From assembly GCA_937952455.1 (NCBI GenBank), contig CALFYU010000656.1:1-22127 (forward strand): DNA of 22,127 bases, written 5' to 3'. The number at the start of each line of letters is the position of its first letter. Position 1 is the first letter of the stretch. Source of the DNA: an uncultured Planctomycetaceae bacterium (lineage in GTDB: Bacteria; Planctomycetota; Planctomycetia; Planctomycetales; Planctomycetaceae). The notes under the pieces were generated by a model, which searched no databases, had not been told where the DNA came from, and saw only the letters and a list, made by a program, of their open reading frames with translations. Below, piece after piece: positions 1-7,998 of the stretch. Both the position numbers and the translations under genes were made by a program.

Positions 1-213
1 GAGACGGTCGAGGATGAGAAACTTGTCGAACCGTGGTCGCTGCTCAAGCAGGGGCAGGTGATGATGACGTTTCCCCGCTTGGTGGTCTTGCGGACCTGGG
101 TGCTCAACCATACGATCCACCATCGCGCGCACCTGTGTGTTTACCTCCGTGTCAACGAGGTCCCCGTGCCGGGACTTTACGGTCCGTCCGGCGACGATAC
201 CGGCCCTGCTTAA
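1..213 (+). CDS. DinB-family protein, C-terminal fragment (5' end outside window)
   Basis: The first reading frame is open from base 1 to a TAA at 211-213 and encodes the last 70 residues of a protein whose start lies upstream. The segment NHTIHHRAHLCVYLR, followed by a VPGLYGPSGDD tail, matches the last helix and C-terminus of DinB/YfiT-like four-helix-bundle proteins. The histidines of HHRAH correspond to part of the family's metal site. Members are metal-dependent enzymes, many being thiol transferases acting with bacillithiol, mycothiol or similar thiols, and their substrates vary. The gap to yaaA is only 25 nt, so the two may be co-transcribed. The exact substrate cannot be judged from this end piece. 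A longer-looking frame at 33-245 is out of phase and has no family resemblance. Confidence 0.85.
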   Translation, partial: ETVEDEKLVEPWSLLKQGQVMMTFPRLVVLRTWVLNHTIHHRAHLCVYLRVNEVPVPGLYGPSGDDTGPA

Positions 214-238
214 ATCCACCACGTCACGACCATTCATC

Positions 239-1039
239 ATGTTGATTCTGCTCTCTCCCGCCAAAACACTCGACCTGTCTCCGCAGCGGCAAACCAAGAC
301 GTTTACCGAGCCGGCGTTTCTCGACGATGCGGAGCAGTTGGTTAGGAAACTGCGGGGCCTGTCGCAGAAAAAGCTGGCGGCGCTCATGGGGGTCAGCGAC
401 GATCTCGCGCGGTTGAATCGCGAACGTTTCGCCGAATGGTCGCTCCCCTTTACGACCGAGAATGCCAAGCAAGCGGTGTTGACGTTCGACGGCGAAGTCT
501 ATACGGGACTACAGGCGAAGACGTTCCGCGCGGCGGACCTGAAATTTGCGCAGAAACATCTGCGGATTCTGTCGGGACTGTACGGCATCTTGCGGCCGTT
601 GGATTTGATGCAACCCTATCGGCTCGAGATGGGAACGAAGCTCGCCACGCGGCGGGGCAAGGATTTGTATGATTTTTGGGGCGACCGCATTCGAGGTGCG
701 CTCCAGGCCGATTTGGCGGAGCAGAAGCAACGCGTCGTGGTGAATCTGGCGTCGCAGGAGTACTTCAAAGCGGCGCAGCCCGCAAAGTTGGACGCACGGG
801 TCGTGGCGGCGGCGTTTCGGGAAATCAAAAACGGAAAATCGCGGATGATCGCAACATTCGCGAAGCCGGCACGGGGTCGGATGGCGGCTTGGATCATTCA
901 AAACCGTATTACCGATCCGGCTGAATTGGTGAATTTTGCCGAAGAGGGATATCAATACGTCCCCGCGGAGTCGAGCGATGACGAACTTGTCTTCTCCCGT
1001 CCCCAGCCTCCGCCGGTCCGCGCCAAAAAACCGGCATAA
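239..1039 (+). CDS. yaaA: peroxide stress protein YaaA (DUF328/UPF0246)
   Basis: The 266-residue product has the usual length and landmarks of the YaaA family. These are the N-terminal MLILLSPAKTLDL, the FDGEVYTGLQA segment (residues about 82-92), SGLYGILRPLDLMQPYRLEM (about 120-139), NLASQEYFK (about 170-178), and FREIKNGKSRMIATFAKPAR (about 196-215). In E. coli YaaA is induced by OxyR and lowers intracellular free iron under hydrogen peroxide, limiting Fenton damage to DNA and proteins; structural work indicates a DNA-binding fold. The start at 239 is chosen because the protein then begins exactly where the family does. An in-frame upstream GTG at 137 would add 34 unrelated residues that overlap the DinB frame. 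No strong ribosome-binding site is visible, which fits translational dependence on the upstream gene. Family assignment is firm; the role in this organism is inferred. Confidence 0.95.
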   Translation: MLILLSPAKTLDLSPQRQTKTFTEPAFLDDAEQLVRKLRGLSQKKLAALMGVSDDLARLNRERFAEWSLPFTTENAKQAVLTFDGEVYTGLQAKTFRAADLKFAQKHLRILSGLYGILRPLDLMQPYRLEMGTKLATRRGKDLYDFWGDRIRGALQADLAEQKQRVVVNLASQEYFKAAQPAKLDARVVAAAFREIKNGKSRMIATFAKPARGRMAAWIIQNRITDPAELVNFAEEGYQYVPAESSDDELVFSRPQPPPVRAKKPA

Positions 1040-1329
1040 TCGCCGCGCCCGATTGCTCCCCTGTCATCGGCCGAATGCGCGGTTTCGGCAGAGACGCTCA
1101 CATCTTCGCCCAACTTCCAGCTACAGGTTGCTAAAAAGCAACATCTCGCGCGGCAGGTGCTAGAGTCTTATGCGGACGCGGATTCCTCGGAATTCGTGAA
1201 GATTCGCAATTCCTCCGGCTGAACGGCGCCCTTGGCCGGATGGCGCGATTTCTCTGTGTTTAACTCTCGACTGGCGAAATCTTCCAACGCCGTCGCGCAG
1301 TGTACTGGCATTGGTTGGGGGCAATTGAC
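1040..1329. other. intergenic region between yaaA and the cadherin gene
   Basis: No convincing gene lies in these 290 bases. A small hairpin, GTTGCT-AAAA-AGCAAC, occupies 1127-1142; it has no T-run, so it is a weak terminator candidate for yaaA. No clear -35/-10 pair for the downstream gene was recognised. Confidence 0.4.
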
Positions 1330-3909
1330 GTGCGAAAAACAATCTTCATCACTGCTGTTTTGGTTCTTTCCACCCAAGCGGGCTGGTCCGATGAGAGGCC
1401 TTCCGACAGGGCGGCCGAAGCACAACCCGCGACCCAGTTTTCGGTCGCGGAGAACAGCGCAGCCGGTACAACCGCGGGGACGATGACGTCCGACAAGGCC
1501 GCGGAAACGAGCCGGCGCACCTATTCTCTCACCGGCGGCAACGAGGACGGTGCGTTTGAGATCGATGCGAAGTCTGGTCAAATCCGGGTCAAAAACCCCT
1601 TAGTGCTAGACCATGAAGCACATCCCCAATTCGTACTGGAAGTGACGATCACCAAGGCCGACAACAATGCAGACAGTTTGGAAAGCGCATTTGAAGAGGA
1701 ACTGCGGAAAACCGGCATTGACTTGGATGCTGATTCACAATCCACCGACCGCCGCACCGTCACGATCATCGTCGAAGACGTCAACGAAGCTCCGGTCCTG
1801 ATCGTAACGCCTCTGTCGGTCTCCGAACAAAGCCCCCACGGCACGGTTGTGGGACGAGTCGCTGCTGATGATCCCGATGCGGACGATCATTTGATCTATC
1901 TGTTCAATAACGACAACGCACCCTCGCCGTTCGCCATCGATCGAACCACCGGCGAGATCACTGTGGTCGATCCCGCGACCCTCGACTTTGAAGCCACGCC
2001 GTATTTCGACGTCGACGTCGTCGCGATCGACGCCGCCGGCGCAGCTGCGTCGGGTACGATTCGCATCGATTTGTCGAATGTCAACGAACCCCCGCAACTC
2101 GCTGCCGCGACATTTACGCTACCGGAAGACAGCGCTGCGGCAACATTCGTCGGCCGCGTCACCGGGACCGATCCTGATCACGGTGACCAGTTAACTTACA
2201 CAATCACCGGCGGCAACGACGACGGGGCGTTTGTGATCGACGAACAGACCGGCGACATCAGCCTGGCCGAAACGGCGCAGCTTGACTTTGAACAGACTCC
2301 ACAGCGCACTCTGCAGTTGCAGGTCCGCGACCGCCAAGGGGCCGCCTCAAACGCCGCGATTCAAATTGAACTGACAAACGTCAACGAGCCGCCGATCATT
2401 GTCGCCCAGAAATTCTCGCTGCCCAAAGCGGTCGAACGTGGAAGCGTGATTGGCAAGATCGTTGCCAGCGACCCCGACCAAAACGATGTGCTGATTTTTT
2501 CCATCACCGGCGGCAACGACGACGGCGGCTTTGCCATCAACCCACAGACGGGCGAGTTGACGGTTGCCGATCCGGACAAGTTAAACGCGCGCGACAATCG
2601 CCGGGCGGAACTGATGATCACCGTTGCCGATCAAACGGGTGAATTGTCATCGGCGGTCGAATCGGTCGATTTGGGGGATGCACCCGCGAGTCCCTCGCTA
2701 GCGGCGGCGATCAATGCACTGAAAACACAAGAGGATCTCTCCGAGGATTTAGCCGATTCAACGGATTCCGGGTCAAAAGCCATGGCGTCAACGACAGCCG
2801 CAGCGCCGCCGGTCTCGGACAAGCGGGCGGCCGCTAGTTGGATGGTTCTCTGCGTCACTGCGGGGACTGTGCTGTGGGGAGGGCTGCTGGTCTTCGTTTC
2901 GTTGCGCCTGCGGCGTGCCTCGAGGTTACAACGCCAAGCGCTGGCTGCCATTGATCACGATGAAGAGTTGCTGCGCGATCGTTTGGTCGACCTGGAAGGA
3001 TTCTGCAACGAGTTGCGCGCCGAGCGGGATGAATTGATGGCGACCCGGCGGTTATTAACCGGCGAATTTGAGAAACTCAAGTCGCTGATGCACCGGGAGG
3101 TCGAGGAACTCAAATCGACCGACACCGCGTTGCAGCTGGGCGAAGAGATTCTACAACGGCATGTGGTTGGCGTCGGTTCTCCCTCGCCCACGACCGACGA
3201 CGGAACGGGCAGTTCGCTGCAAGCCGTCCGCCGCGAATTCGCCGTGCATCAACAGCGATTGGGGGAATTGAAGGTCAACGTTGAGCAACGTGACCGGGAG
3301 CTGATCGACACGTGTGCCAAGATGGACGCGCGGCTCGAGGAAGTTCTGCAAAAAACATCATTGATCAACATGCTCGACGATGCCCAACCGGGTGACGGCG
3401 GAGGAAACCCACCGAGCCCCATGGAGGAGGCCAGTCACGCCGCAGCGGCTGAATGGGATCAGCGCCAGGCTCAGATCCAGGAATTGGAACATCAATTCGC
3501 GGGAGGCTCGGCCGCTGATTCAACGAAGTGTATGTCAGCTACGGCCGTCGCTGTGGATGAACCGATCTTCGAGTCAACCGAGATCGACACGAGTTTCGAC
3601 GACGATGCGGTGACCGAAGAGATGCAACAAAAGTGGGCAGCCCGCAGCGAACTGAATACGCTGCGCGAAGTCGCCAATCAGTCCACACGAACCGTGTTGG
3701 CCAAATACTCAAGGAAGAAAATGTTTAAAAGCAAATTGCTATTGTCCTCGCTGATTGTCTTCGGCGTGAGTTTTGCCATCATGGCCCAGTTGGGCGGCCT
3801 GGGAACCCGCGCCGCGAATGCCTCCCTTGGCTGGGGATCGCTGGGAACCGCAGCCGTCGCGGCCGTCCTGTTGGGGGCGTCGTATGTCCAAGCTCACAAG
3901 AAGCGTTAG
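1330..3909 (+). CDS. cadherin-repeat membrane protein with coiled coil and C-terminal helix pair
   Basis: Predicted product of 859 residues, read from GTG 1330. That start gives a clean signal peptide (MRKTIFITAVLVLSTQAGWS) and has a G-run about 8 nt upstream; an in-frame GTG at 1300 is the alternative. Four cadherin-like repeats fill about residues 35-450. They are recognised by the TGGNDDGAFVID motif, the acidic calcium-type motifs DPDADD, DPDHGD and DPDQND, and the closing motifs DVNEAPV and NVNEPP. A Ser/Ala/Thr-rich linker leads to a transmembrane helix at about 503-527 ending in Arg-rich residues, then a Glu/Lys/Leu-rich coiled coil (about 537-680), an acidic linker, and two further hydrophobic helices (about 802-824 and 836-856). 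Cadherin repeats bind calcium and mediate adhesion or surface assembly. The expected topology is repeats outside the cytoplasmic membrane and coiled coil inside. The PilZ-like gene follows after 63 nt. The precise function is unknown. Confidence 0.85.
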   Translation: MRKTIFITAVLVLSTQAGWSDERPSDRAAEAQPATQFSVAENSAAGTTAGTMTSDKAAETSRRTYSLTGGNEDGAFEIDAKSGQIRVKNPLVLDHEAHPQFVLEVTITKADNNADSLESAFEEELRKTGIDLDADSQSTDRRTVTIIVEDVNEAPVLIVTPLSVSEQSPHGTVVGRVAADDPDADDHLIYLFNNDNAPSPFAIDRTTGEITVVDPATLDFEATPYFDVDVVAIDAAGAAASGTIRIDLSNVNEPPQLAAATFTLPEDSAAATFVGRVTGTDPDHGDQLTYTITGGNDDGAFVIDEQTGDISLAETAQLDFEQTPQRTLQLQVRDRQGAASNAAIQIELTNVNEPPIIVAQKFSLPKAVERGSVIGKIVASDPDQNDVLIFSITGGNDDGGFAINPQTGELTVADPDKLNARDNRRAELMITVADQTGELSSAVESVDLGDAPASPSLAAAINALKTQEDLSEDLADSTDSGSKAMASTTAAAPPVSDKRAAASWMVLCVTAGTVLWGGLLVFVSLRLRRASRLQRQALAAIDHDEELLRDRLVDLEGFCNELRAERDELMATRRLLTGEFEKLKSLMHREVEELKSTDTALQLGEEILQRHVVGVGSPSPTTDDGTGSSLQAVRREFAVHQQRLGELKVNVEQRDRELIDTCAKMDARLEEVLQKTSLINMLDDAQPGDGGGNPPSPMEEASHAAAAEWDQRQAQIQELEHQFAGGSAADSTKCMSATAVAVDEPIFESTEIDTSFDDDAVTEEMQQKWAARSELNTLREVANQSTRTVLAKYSRKKMFKSKLLLSSLIVFGVSFAIMAQLGGLGTRAANASLGWGSLGTAAVAAVLLGASYVQAHKKR
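1530..2530 (+). repeat. internal cadherin-repeat units sharing a near-identical DNA motif
   Basis: The bases coding for TGGN(D/E)DG are almost identical at 1530, 2205 and 2505. All three share CACCGGCGGCAACGA and a GACGG core. The last two copies lie exactly 300 bp apart, which is one 100-residue repeat unit. This is direct sequence evidence for tandem domain repetition within the cadherin gene. Confidence 0.75.
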
Positions 3910-3972
3910 ACGGCTGGCGCGGGTGACCGCACAGAACGGGCGGCTGGGTGATTCGGTAATGGGGTAGGGCAA

Positions 3973-4407
3973 ATGGTCAGTGCAAACACCAACAAGCAAC
4001 AAGTCGAAATTCAAAGCTTCCTCAAGAATCTTGTCGACGCCACAGAGCCGCAACCGGCGAACATCGTCGAACTGCGGCTCGAAGAACGCCTCAGCCGCGC
4101 ACTCCCGGCATTGGTCATGCCTTGGGGAACAACCGGGCCGGTCGTCGAGCAGGCATCGTTCGTCGTGACGAAAAACCTCTCCGTGACGGGCACCGCGTGG
4201 CTGTCTCAGCAGACGATCGACACCGACGATGTGCTTGTCGGATTGTGGAACCGCGGCGGGTGCCGCTTCGTCAAAGGGACCGTACGCTACCGCAAACGCA
4301 TCGAGTGCGGCTTCTGGCAGATCGGCGTCGAATTGTTACGGATGGTTACGCCGGGCGAAGTGCCGGTACTCAAGCGTCTGTCCGAACTCGCCGAGCGCCT
4401 GAAATAG
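3973..4407 (+). CDS. PilZ-like domain protein
   Basis: This 144-residue cytoplasmic protein carries the two signature elements of PilZ domains in the right order. RLEER (R35 and R39) fits the RxxxR motif, and NLSVTG (residues 68-73) fits the (D/N)xSxxG motif. They are followed by a beta-rich segment ending in CGFWQIGVELL, comparable to the last strands of the PilZ barrel. PilZ domains bind cyclic-di-GMP and switch adhesion, motility or exopolysaccharide production. The ATG at 3973 follows a G-rich stretch (GGGG and AGGG). It starts 63 nt after the cadherin gene on the same strand with no terminator between them, so the two are probably one operon. The assignment rests on motifs only. Overall similarity to textbook PilZ proteins is modest, and ligand binding is inferred. 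Confidence 0.65.
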   Translation: MVSANTNKQQVEIQSFLKNLVDATEPQPANIVELRLEERLSRALPALVMPWGTTGPVVEQASFVVTKNLSVTGTAWLSQQTIDTDDVLVGLWNRGGCRFVKGTVRYRKRIECGFWQIGVELLRMVTPGEVPVLKRLSELAERLK

Positions 4408-4447
4408 CACATCGTCTGCAGCGAACAGACAAATCCAGCACGCAAAA

Positions 4448-4478
4448 GGGGCGAAGCTGCTTGGTGCAGCTCCGCCCC
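4448..4478 (-). terminator. rho-independent terminator for the HEAT-repeat gene
   Basis: Two 13-nt arms, GGGGCGAAGCTGC at 4448-4460 and GCAGCTCCGCCCC at 4466-4478, pair with a single mismatch around a 5-nt loop. Read on the minus strand, the hairpin is followed by TTTT (4447-4444). This places an intrinsic terminator 37 nt beyond the stop codon of the minus-strand HEAT gene. On the plus strand no T-run follows, so it may act mostly in one direction, although the PilZ-like gene converges on it. Confidence 0.8.
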
Positions 4479-4514
4479 GTGAATTGATTGCGGTGGTGTT
4501 CTTAGTTGGATCGA

Positions 4515-6008
4515 CTAGGGGTCGATAAGCAACAACGCCCGCGTGGCGGCGTCGCGGACGCCGGGATTTTCGTCGTTCATCGCCTGCAGCAACGCGGGCA
4601 CAGCGGTTTTCGCGGTCCGGCCAATCGATCCGAGGGCGAAGGCCGATACTTCGCGAACGCGGGCGTTCTCGTCTTCCAGCCGTCCGACCAAGGCGTCGAC
4701 GGCGACGTGACTGTTGGGAGCGATCTCCGCCAAGGCATAAGCGGATACCCAACGCACCTCGACGTCCGGGTCATCCAAGGCGGTCGTGAGCACGGCGATC
4801 GAGTTGGCATTCTTGCCCGCCACCTTCCAGAGCGCTTCGGCCGCCTGTAGTTTACCGGGGGCCTCAGCGGTCTCCGATGTCGTGACGAGCATAGGCACCG
4901 CCTCTTCGGCCGGAGGACCGATCTCGCCCAAGGCGACCGCGGCCAACGACTGGACGTGCTCCGCACCGTCGCTCAATCCATGGGAGAGCGTCGGAACTGC
5001 GAACTCCGTTTCCTGTGTGATTCGCCACAGCGCTAATGCCGCATGCATCCGCACCTTTGCGTCGGGATCTTGCAGCAGGACGGTCAACGCGGGAACGGCG
5101 GGAGTCGCGGACTCTTTCATCATCCCCAGTCGATAGGCGAGTTCATGCCGGGCGGGCGTGTCGGGGTCGCTCAGCGCCTCCAACAGTATGGCCACTTCAC
5201 CCGCGGCATCCGCCGGAATCGGCAGCGCGGCCGACAGTACGGGAGTTTCCGCTGCACGGCGGTCTTGCGCCGCCGCATTTCGCGGTTCGATTGTGCCCAA
5301 TTGGATCAATGGGTCTTCTCGCCGATTGATGTCCCGTGACGGCTGTGCTGCTTGCGTACGTCGCTGAGGTGGTGGCGCGAATCGCTGTTCTTCTTCCGGA
5401 TGAGTTTGCCAGTTGGACGTTGAAGCGGCCTCGGTCTCTTTACGGGAAATCGGCGGCAGGAACAAGCTGCTCGAGCTTTCTTCGTCCCCTTCCGGGAGGG
5501 GAATCGCTTCCTCGGGCTGCGGCTCCGCCGGCGTATCGAGTGCGGGCGATTCGAGGTCCGGAACCGGGTTTACATCGGTGGGAGCATCGGAAGGTTCTTC
5601 GTAGGGCACAGCCGGCGGAACCGGTGGAGGAACGTCCGCCGGGGGCACGTCTCCCGTATCGGTCGGCACCTCGTCCGGATCAATCGGTTCTGGCATGGGC
5701 ACATCTGCCGGCATCGGCGGTACCCCATTGTAGGATGGCTGCGTCGTGGTTCCCGTCCCGGGGCAATAATCGCCCGGCGGGCAATTCTGAAAGTCTTGCG
5801 GGAACACCCGCCAACAGGTGGGGAAGTAACCGTAATATTGTTGGCAATGCGGACTGATCTGCACTGGATCGTAGGGGGTTCGACATTCCTTGTGGAACAT
5901 CTTCTTAAACCACCCGGCGGAAACCGCGCTCGGCCACAGGATGGCAATCACTGCGAGGGCAGTCACGAAAGACAGAAGCCGGCTTGCCGACGACAATTTC
6001 TTAAACAC
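4515..6008 (-). CDS. exported HEAT-repeat protein with Cys-rich head and Pro/Glu linker
   Basis: The 497-residue product starts at GTG 6008, chosen because GGGAGG lies 9 nt upstream and the protein then opens with a classical signal peptide (hydrophobic core about 11-27, AxA-type site SAVSA near 31). The open frame runs 63 codons further upstream without family resemblance. After cleavage comes a short cysteine-rich segment (Cys 42, 55, 65, 76, 82) with YYGYFPTCWRVFP, a motif I associate with secreted planctomycete proteins. A linker of about 180 residues rich in Pro, Glu, Asp and Ser follows. From about residue 270 to the end there are roughly six HEAT/PBS-lyase-type repeats (for example DPDAKVRMHAALALWRI and DPDVEVRWVSAYALAEI). 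HEAT arrays are binding scaffolds, so no enzyme activity is predicted. The protein probably acts outside the cytoplasmic membrane, with an unknown partner. Confidence 0.85.
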   Translation of the reverse strand: MFKKLSSASRLLSFVTALAVIAILWPSAVSAGWFKKMFHKECRTPYDPVQISPHCQQYYGYFPTCWRVFPQDFQNCPPGDYCPGTGTTTQPSYNGVPPMPADVPMPEPIDPDEVPTDTGDVPPADVPPPVPPAVPYEEPSDAPTDVNPVPDLESPALDTPAEPQPEEAIPLPEGDEESSSSLFLPPISRKETEAASTSNWQTHPEEEQRFAPPPQRRTQAAQPSRDINRREDPLIQLGTIEPRNAAAQDRRAAETPVLSAALPIPADAAGEVAILLEALSDPDTPARHELAYRLGMMKESATPAVPALTVLLQDPDAKVRMHAALALWRITQETEFAVPTLSHGLSDGAEHVQSLAAVALGEIGPPAEEAVPMLVTTSETAEAPGKLQAAEALWKVAGKNANSIAVLTTALDDPDVEVRWVSAYALAEIAPNSHVAVDALVGRLEDENARVREVSAFALGSIGRTAKTAVPALLQAMNDENPGVRDAATRALLLIDP

Positions 6009-6476
6009 GATGATCTGCCTCCCTGCGTGGCGTTTTCGATAACAAGACCTGAGATCCCTTGCGCGCGTCCGGCAACGCAAAATCGAGAAACGGTCCCGCA
6101 TTCTTCGGGAATGGTTTCGATCCTGGGTCGGATTCAGGCGGATTTTCGATTGTTGAGGAACCGCCACACAAAATAGGTTCGGGCGCGGCGGAACCACGGG
6201 TACGGTTTACATCGGTTGGCCCGCTGGAACCATTTGAAGGAATTGCGCCGGTTATGCCCGACTTGACGTCCCTTACCTAGATTGACATGCTGTCGGCCGC
6301 AGCTTTGGGATAGGGGGTGGCAAGAGGGCTGTTGTACCGCACTGGGCTGGCCCGCGAGACACGAATTGAGATCGCCCGGCCGATCTGCTACGCTCACCAC
6401 AGGTTTTTCCGGAGCGCGAAAGGCAACGGGGCGGTATCGGTGACGATTGCGAATTGACCGGGCGGGAGTGAGTCGC
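6009..6476. other. divergent intergenic region between HEAT-repeat and HIT genes
   Basis: These 468 bases separate two divergently transcribed genes and should hold both promoters. A perfect TTGACA lies at 6282-6287 on the plus strand and a TTGACG at 6263-6268, but no well-spaced -10 hexamer follows either. Short open frames here lack ribosome-binding sites and recognisable products. Confidence 0.35.
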
Positions 6477-6824
6477 ATGGACAGTGAAAAAACGATCTTC
6501 AAACGGATCATCGACAAAGAAATCCCGGCGAATATCGTTTTTGAAGACGATCTCTGTCTGGCCTTTCACGACGTCAATCCGCAGGCCCCAACGCATGTCT
6601 TGGTGATTCCCAAAAAAGAAATTCCATCGGTGGCGGATTTGGAGGACGGCGACGCGGCCTTGGCCGGTCATTTGCTATTGATCGCCCGCGACATTGCCCG
6701 GCAGTTGGAACTCGACGGCGGATTTCGACTGGTGATCAACAGCGGTCCCGAAGCGGGCCAATCGGTCGACCACCTGCACGTCCACGTCCTGGGCGGCCGC
6801 AGTTTGTCATGGCCGCCGGGTTAG
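6477..6824 (+). CDS. HIT-family (HINT-like) nucleotide hydrolase
   Basis: This 115-residue protein has the length and full layout of the Hint branch of the histidine-triad superfamily. It opens with MDSEKTIFKRIIDKEIPANI, followed by VFEDDLCLAFHDVNPQAPTH (residues 21-40) and the catalytic motif HLHVHVL (His99, His101, His103; His101 should be the nucleophile). Hint enzymes hydrolyse adenosine phosphoramidates and aminoacyl-adenylate-like adducts, releasing AMP in the cytoplasm. ATG 6477 is preferred over the in-frame upstream start at 6447 because GGGAG sits at a good distance before it and the family begins at this point. It precedes the DUF3500 gene by 95 nt on the same strand; no functional link is obvious. 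Confidence 0.95.
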   Translation: MDSEKTIFKRIIDKEIPANIVFEDDLCLAFHDVNPQAPTHVLVIPKKEIPSVADLEDGDAALAGHLLLIARDIARQLELDGGFRLVINSGPEAGQSVDHLHVHVLGGRSLSWPPG

Positions 6825-6919
6825 CAGCACGTTAGTCGTTTTCAGTTGATTATCATGATGCACGGCCGTCGACGTCGGATACGGCTCGAGCTCGGCTCAT
6901 TCACCTCAAGGAACACCCC

Positions 6920-7942
6920 ATGCGATCGTCGAAACCGTTGATTGCTCTTGTCGTCGTTGCCGCTATGGGCACGTTGTTGTGGGCCGCGGCCGAGAAGGAC
7001 GTTCCCTCCGGCCAACGCATGATCACTGCCGCTGTCAGTTTTCAACAGGCGCTCAATCCGGATCAGCGGCGCAAAGCGGAATTCGCGTTTGACGATCCGG
7101 AACGTTTGAATTGGCATTTCATCCCCCGCGAGCGAAAGGGATTGCCGCTGAAAAACCTGGAGGGGAACGCGCTGAAAGCGGCGCACGGTTTGGTGCAAAG
7201 CGGCTTGTCTGACGCGGGTTATACGCAAGCACTGGACGTGATGAGTCTCGAAGAAGTGCTCTACCTCATCGAACAGGGAGACCGGCAGCAGCGGCGCGAG
7301 CGCCGCGATCCGGGCAAGTATTACCTCAGCCTGTTCGGTACGCCCGGTCCGCAAGGCAAATGGGGTTGGCGGCTGGAAGGGCACCATTTGTCGCTGAACT
7401 TCGTGATTGAAGACGGCGCCGTCGTGTCTAGCACGCCGGAGTTTTTCGGCGCGAACCCCGGATATATTAACGCCGGGCCGGGGCGGGAGATTCGCGTCTT
7501 GGCGCCCGAAGAGGACCTGGCGCGGCAAATCGTCAACACCAGTACGCCGGATCAATTGAAAATCATCTGGATCAGCGAAAAGGCCGACAACGACATTCGC
7601 GGCGCCGGCGAGCCGCAGCCGGTGGCGTCCGACCCGGTCGTATTGTCGTATCGCTCGATGAGCGACGAGCAGAAAAAACTGCTGAGCACATTATTGACCG
7701 AATACCTGAAGAACATGCCCCGCGACATTTCACAGCGGCGTCACGCGGAACTCAAGTCGGCTGGTTTGGACGACGTCTATCTGGCCTGGTGGGGCGGCCG
7801 CGAGCGAAACGAACCGCACGCCTATCGTCTGCAAGGCCCGACGTTCATTGTCGAATATAACAACACCCAAAACTCCGCCAATCACATTCACTCGATTTGG
7901 CGCAATCTCGGCGGCGATTTTGATATTGCCCGCGATCAATAG
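6920..7942 (+). CDS. DUF3500 family exported protein
   Basis: The 340-residue product begins with a signal peptide (MRSSKPLIALVVVAAMGTLLWAAA). It then shows the conserved DUF3500 pattern: DPERLNWHFIPRERKGLPL (about residues 59-77), SLEEVLYLIE, RDPGKYYLSLFGTPG, WGWRLEGHHLSLNFVIEDG (about 148-166), and SSTPEFFGANPGYI. The C-terminal part repeats some of this chemistry (WWGGRERNEPHAYRLQGP, EYNNTQNSANHIHSIWR). The conserved histidines in EGHHLSLN and NHIHS could bind a metal or ligand. No biochemical function is established for the family as far as I know. ATG 6920 has an AAGGA ribosome-binding site 8 nt upstream. It is followed 56 nt later by the aminotransferase-like gene on the same strand, so the two may be co-transcribed. 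Confidence 0.85.
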   Translation: MRSSKPLIALVVVAAMGTLLWAAAEKDVPSGQRMITAAVSFQQALNPDQRRKAEFAFDDPERLNWHFIPRERKGLPLKNLEGNALKAAHGLVQSGLSDAGYTQALDVMSLEEVLYLIEQGDRQQRRERRDPGKYYLSLFGTPGPQGKWGWRLEGHHLSLNFVIEDGAVVSSTPEFFGANPGYINAGPGREIRVLAPEEDLARQIVNTSTPDQLKIIWISEKADNDIRGAGEPQPVASDPVVLSYRSMSDEQKKLLSTLLTEYLKNMPRDISQRRHAELKSAGLDDVYLAWWGGRERNEPHAYRLQGPTFIVEYNNTQNSANHIHSIWRNLGGDFDIARDQ

Positions 7943-7998
7943 ATCCCGGCTTCGGTGGCGTAGTCAGGGAGGTCCGTTCAACCGAAAGAGGAAAATCG

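Noticed and set aside
6009..6197. Upstream extension of the HEAT-repeat gene by 63 codons
   Set aside because: It would bury the signal peptide inside the protein, and the GTG at 6008 has a strong ribosome-binding site.
5566..6218. A 13-base match (GGTTTACATCGGT) inside the HEAT gene and in its upstream region
   Set aside because: Short, not flanked by further similarity, and compatible with chance.
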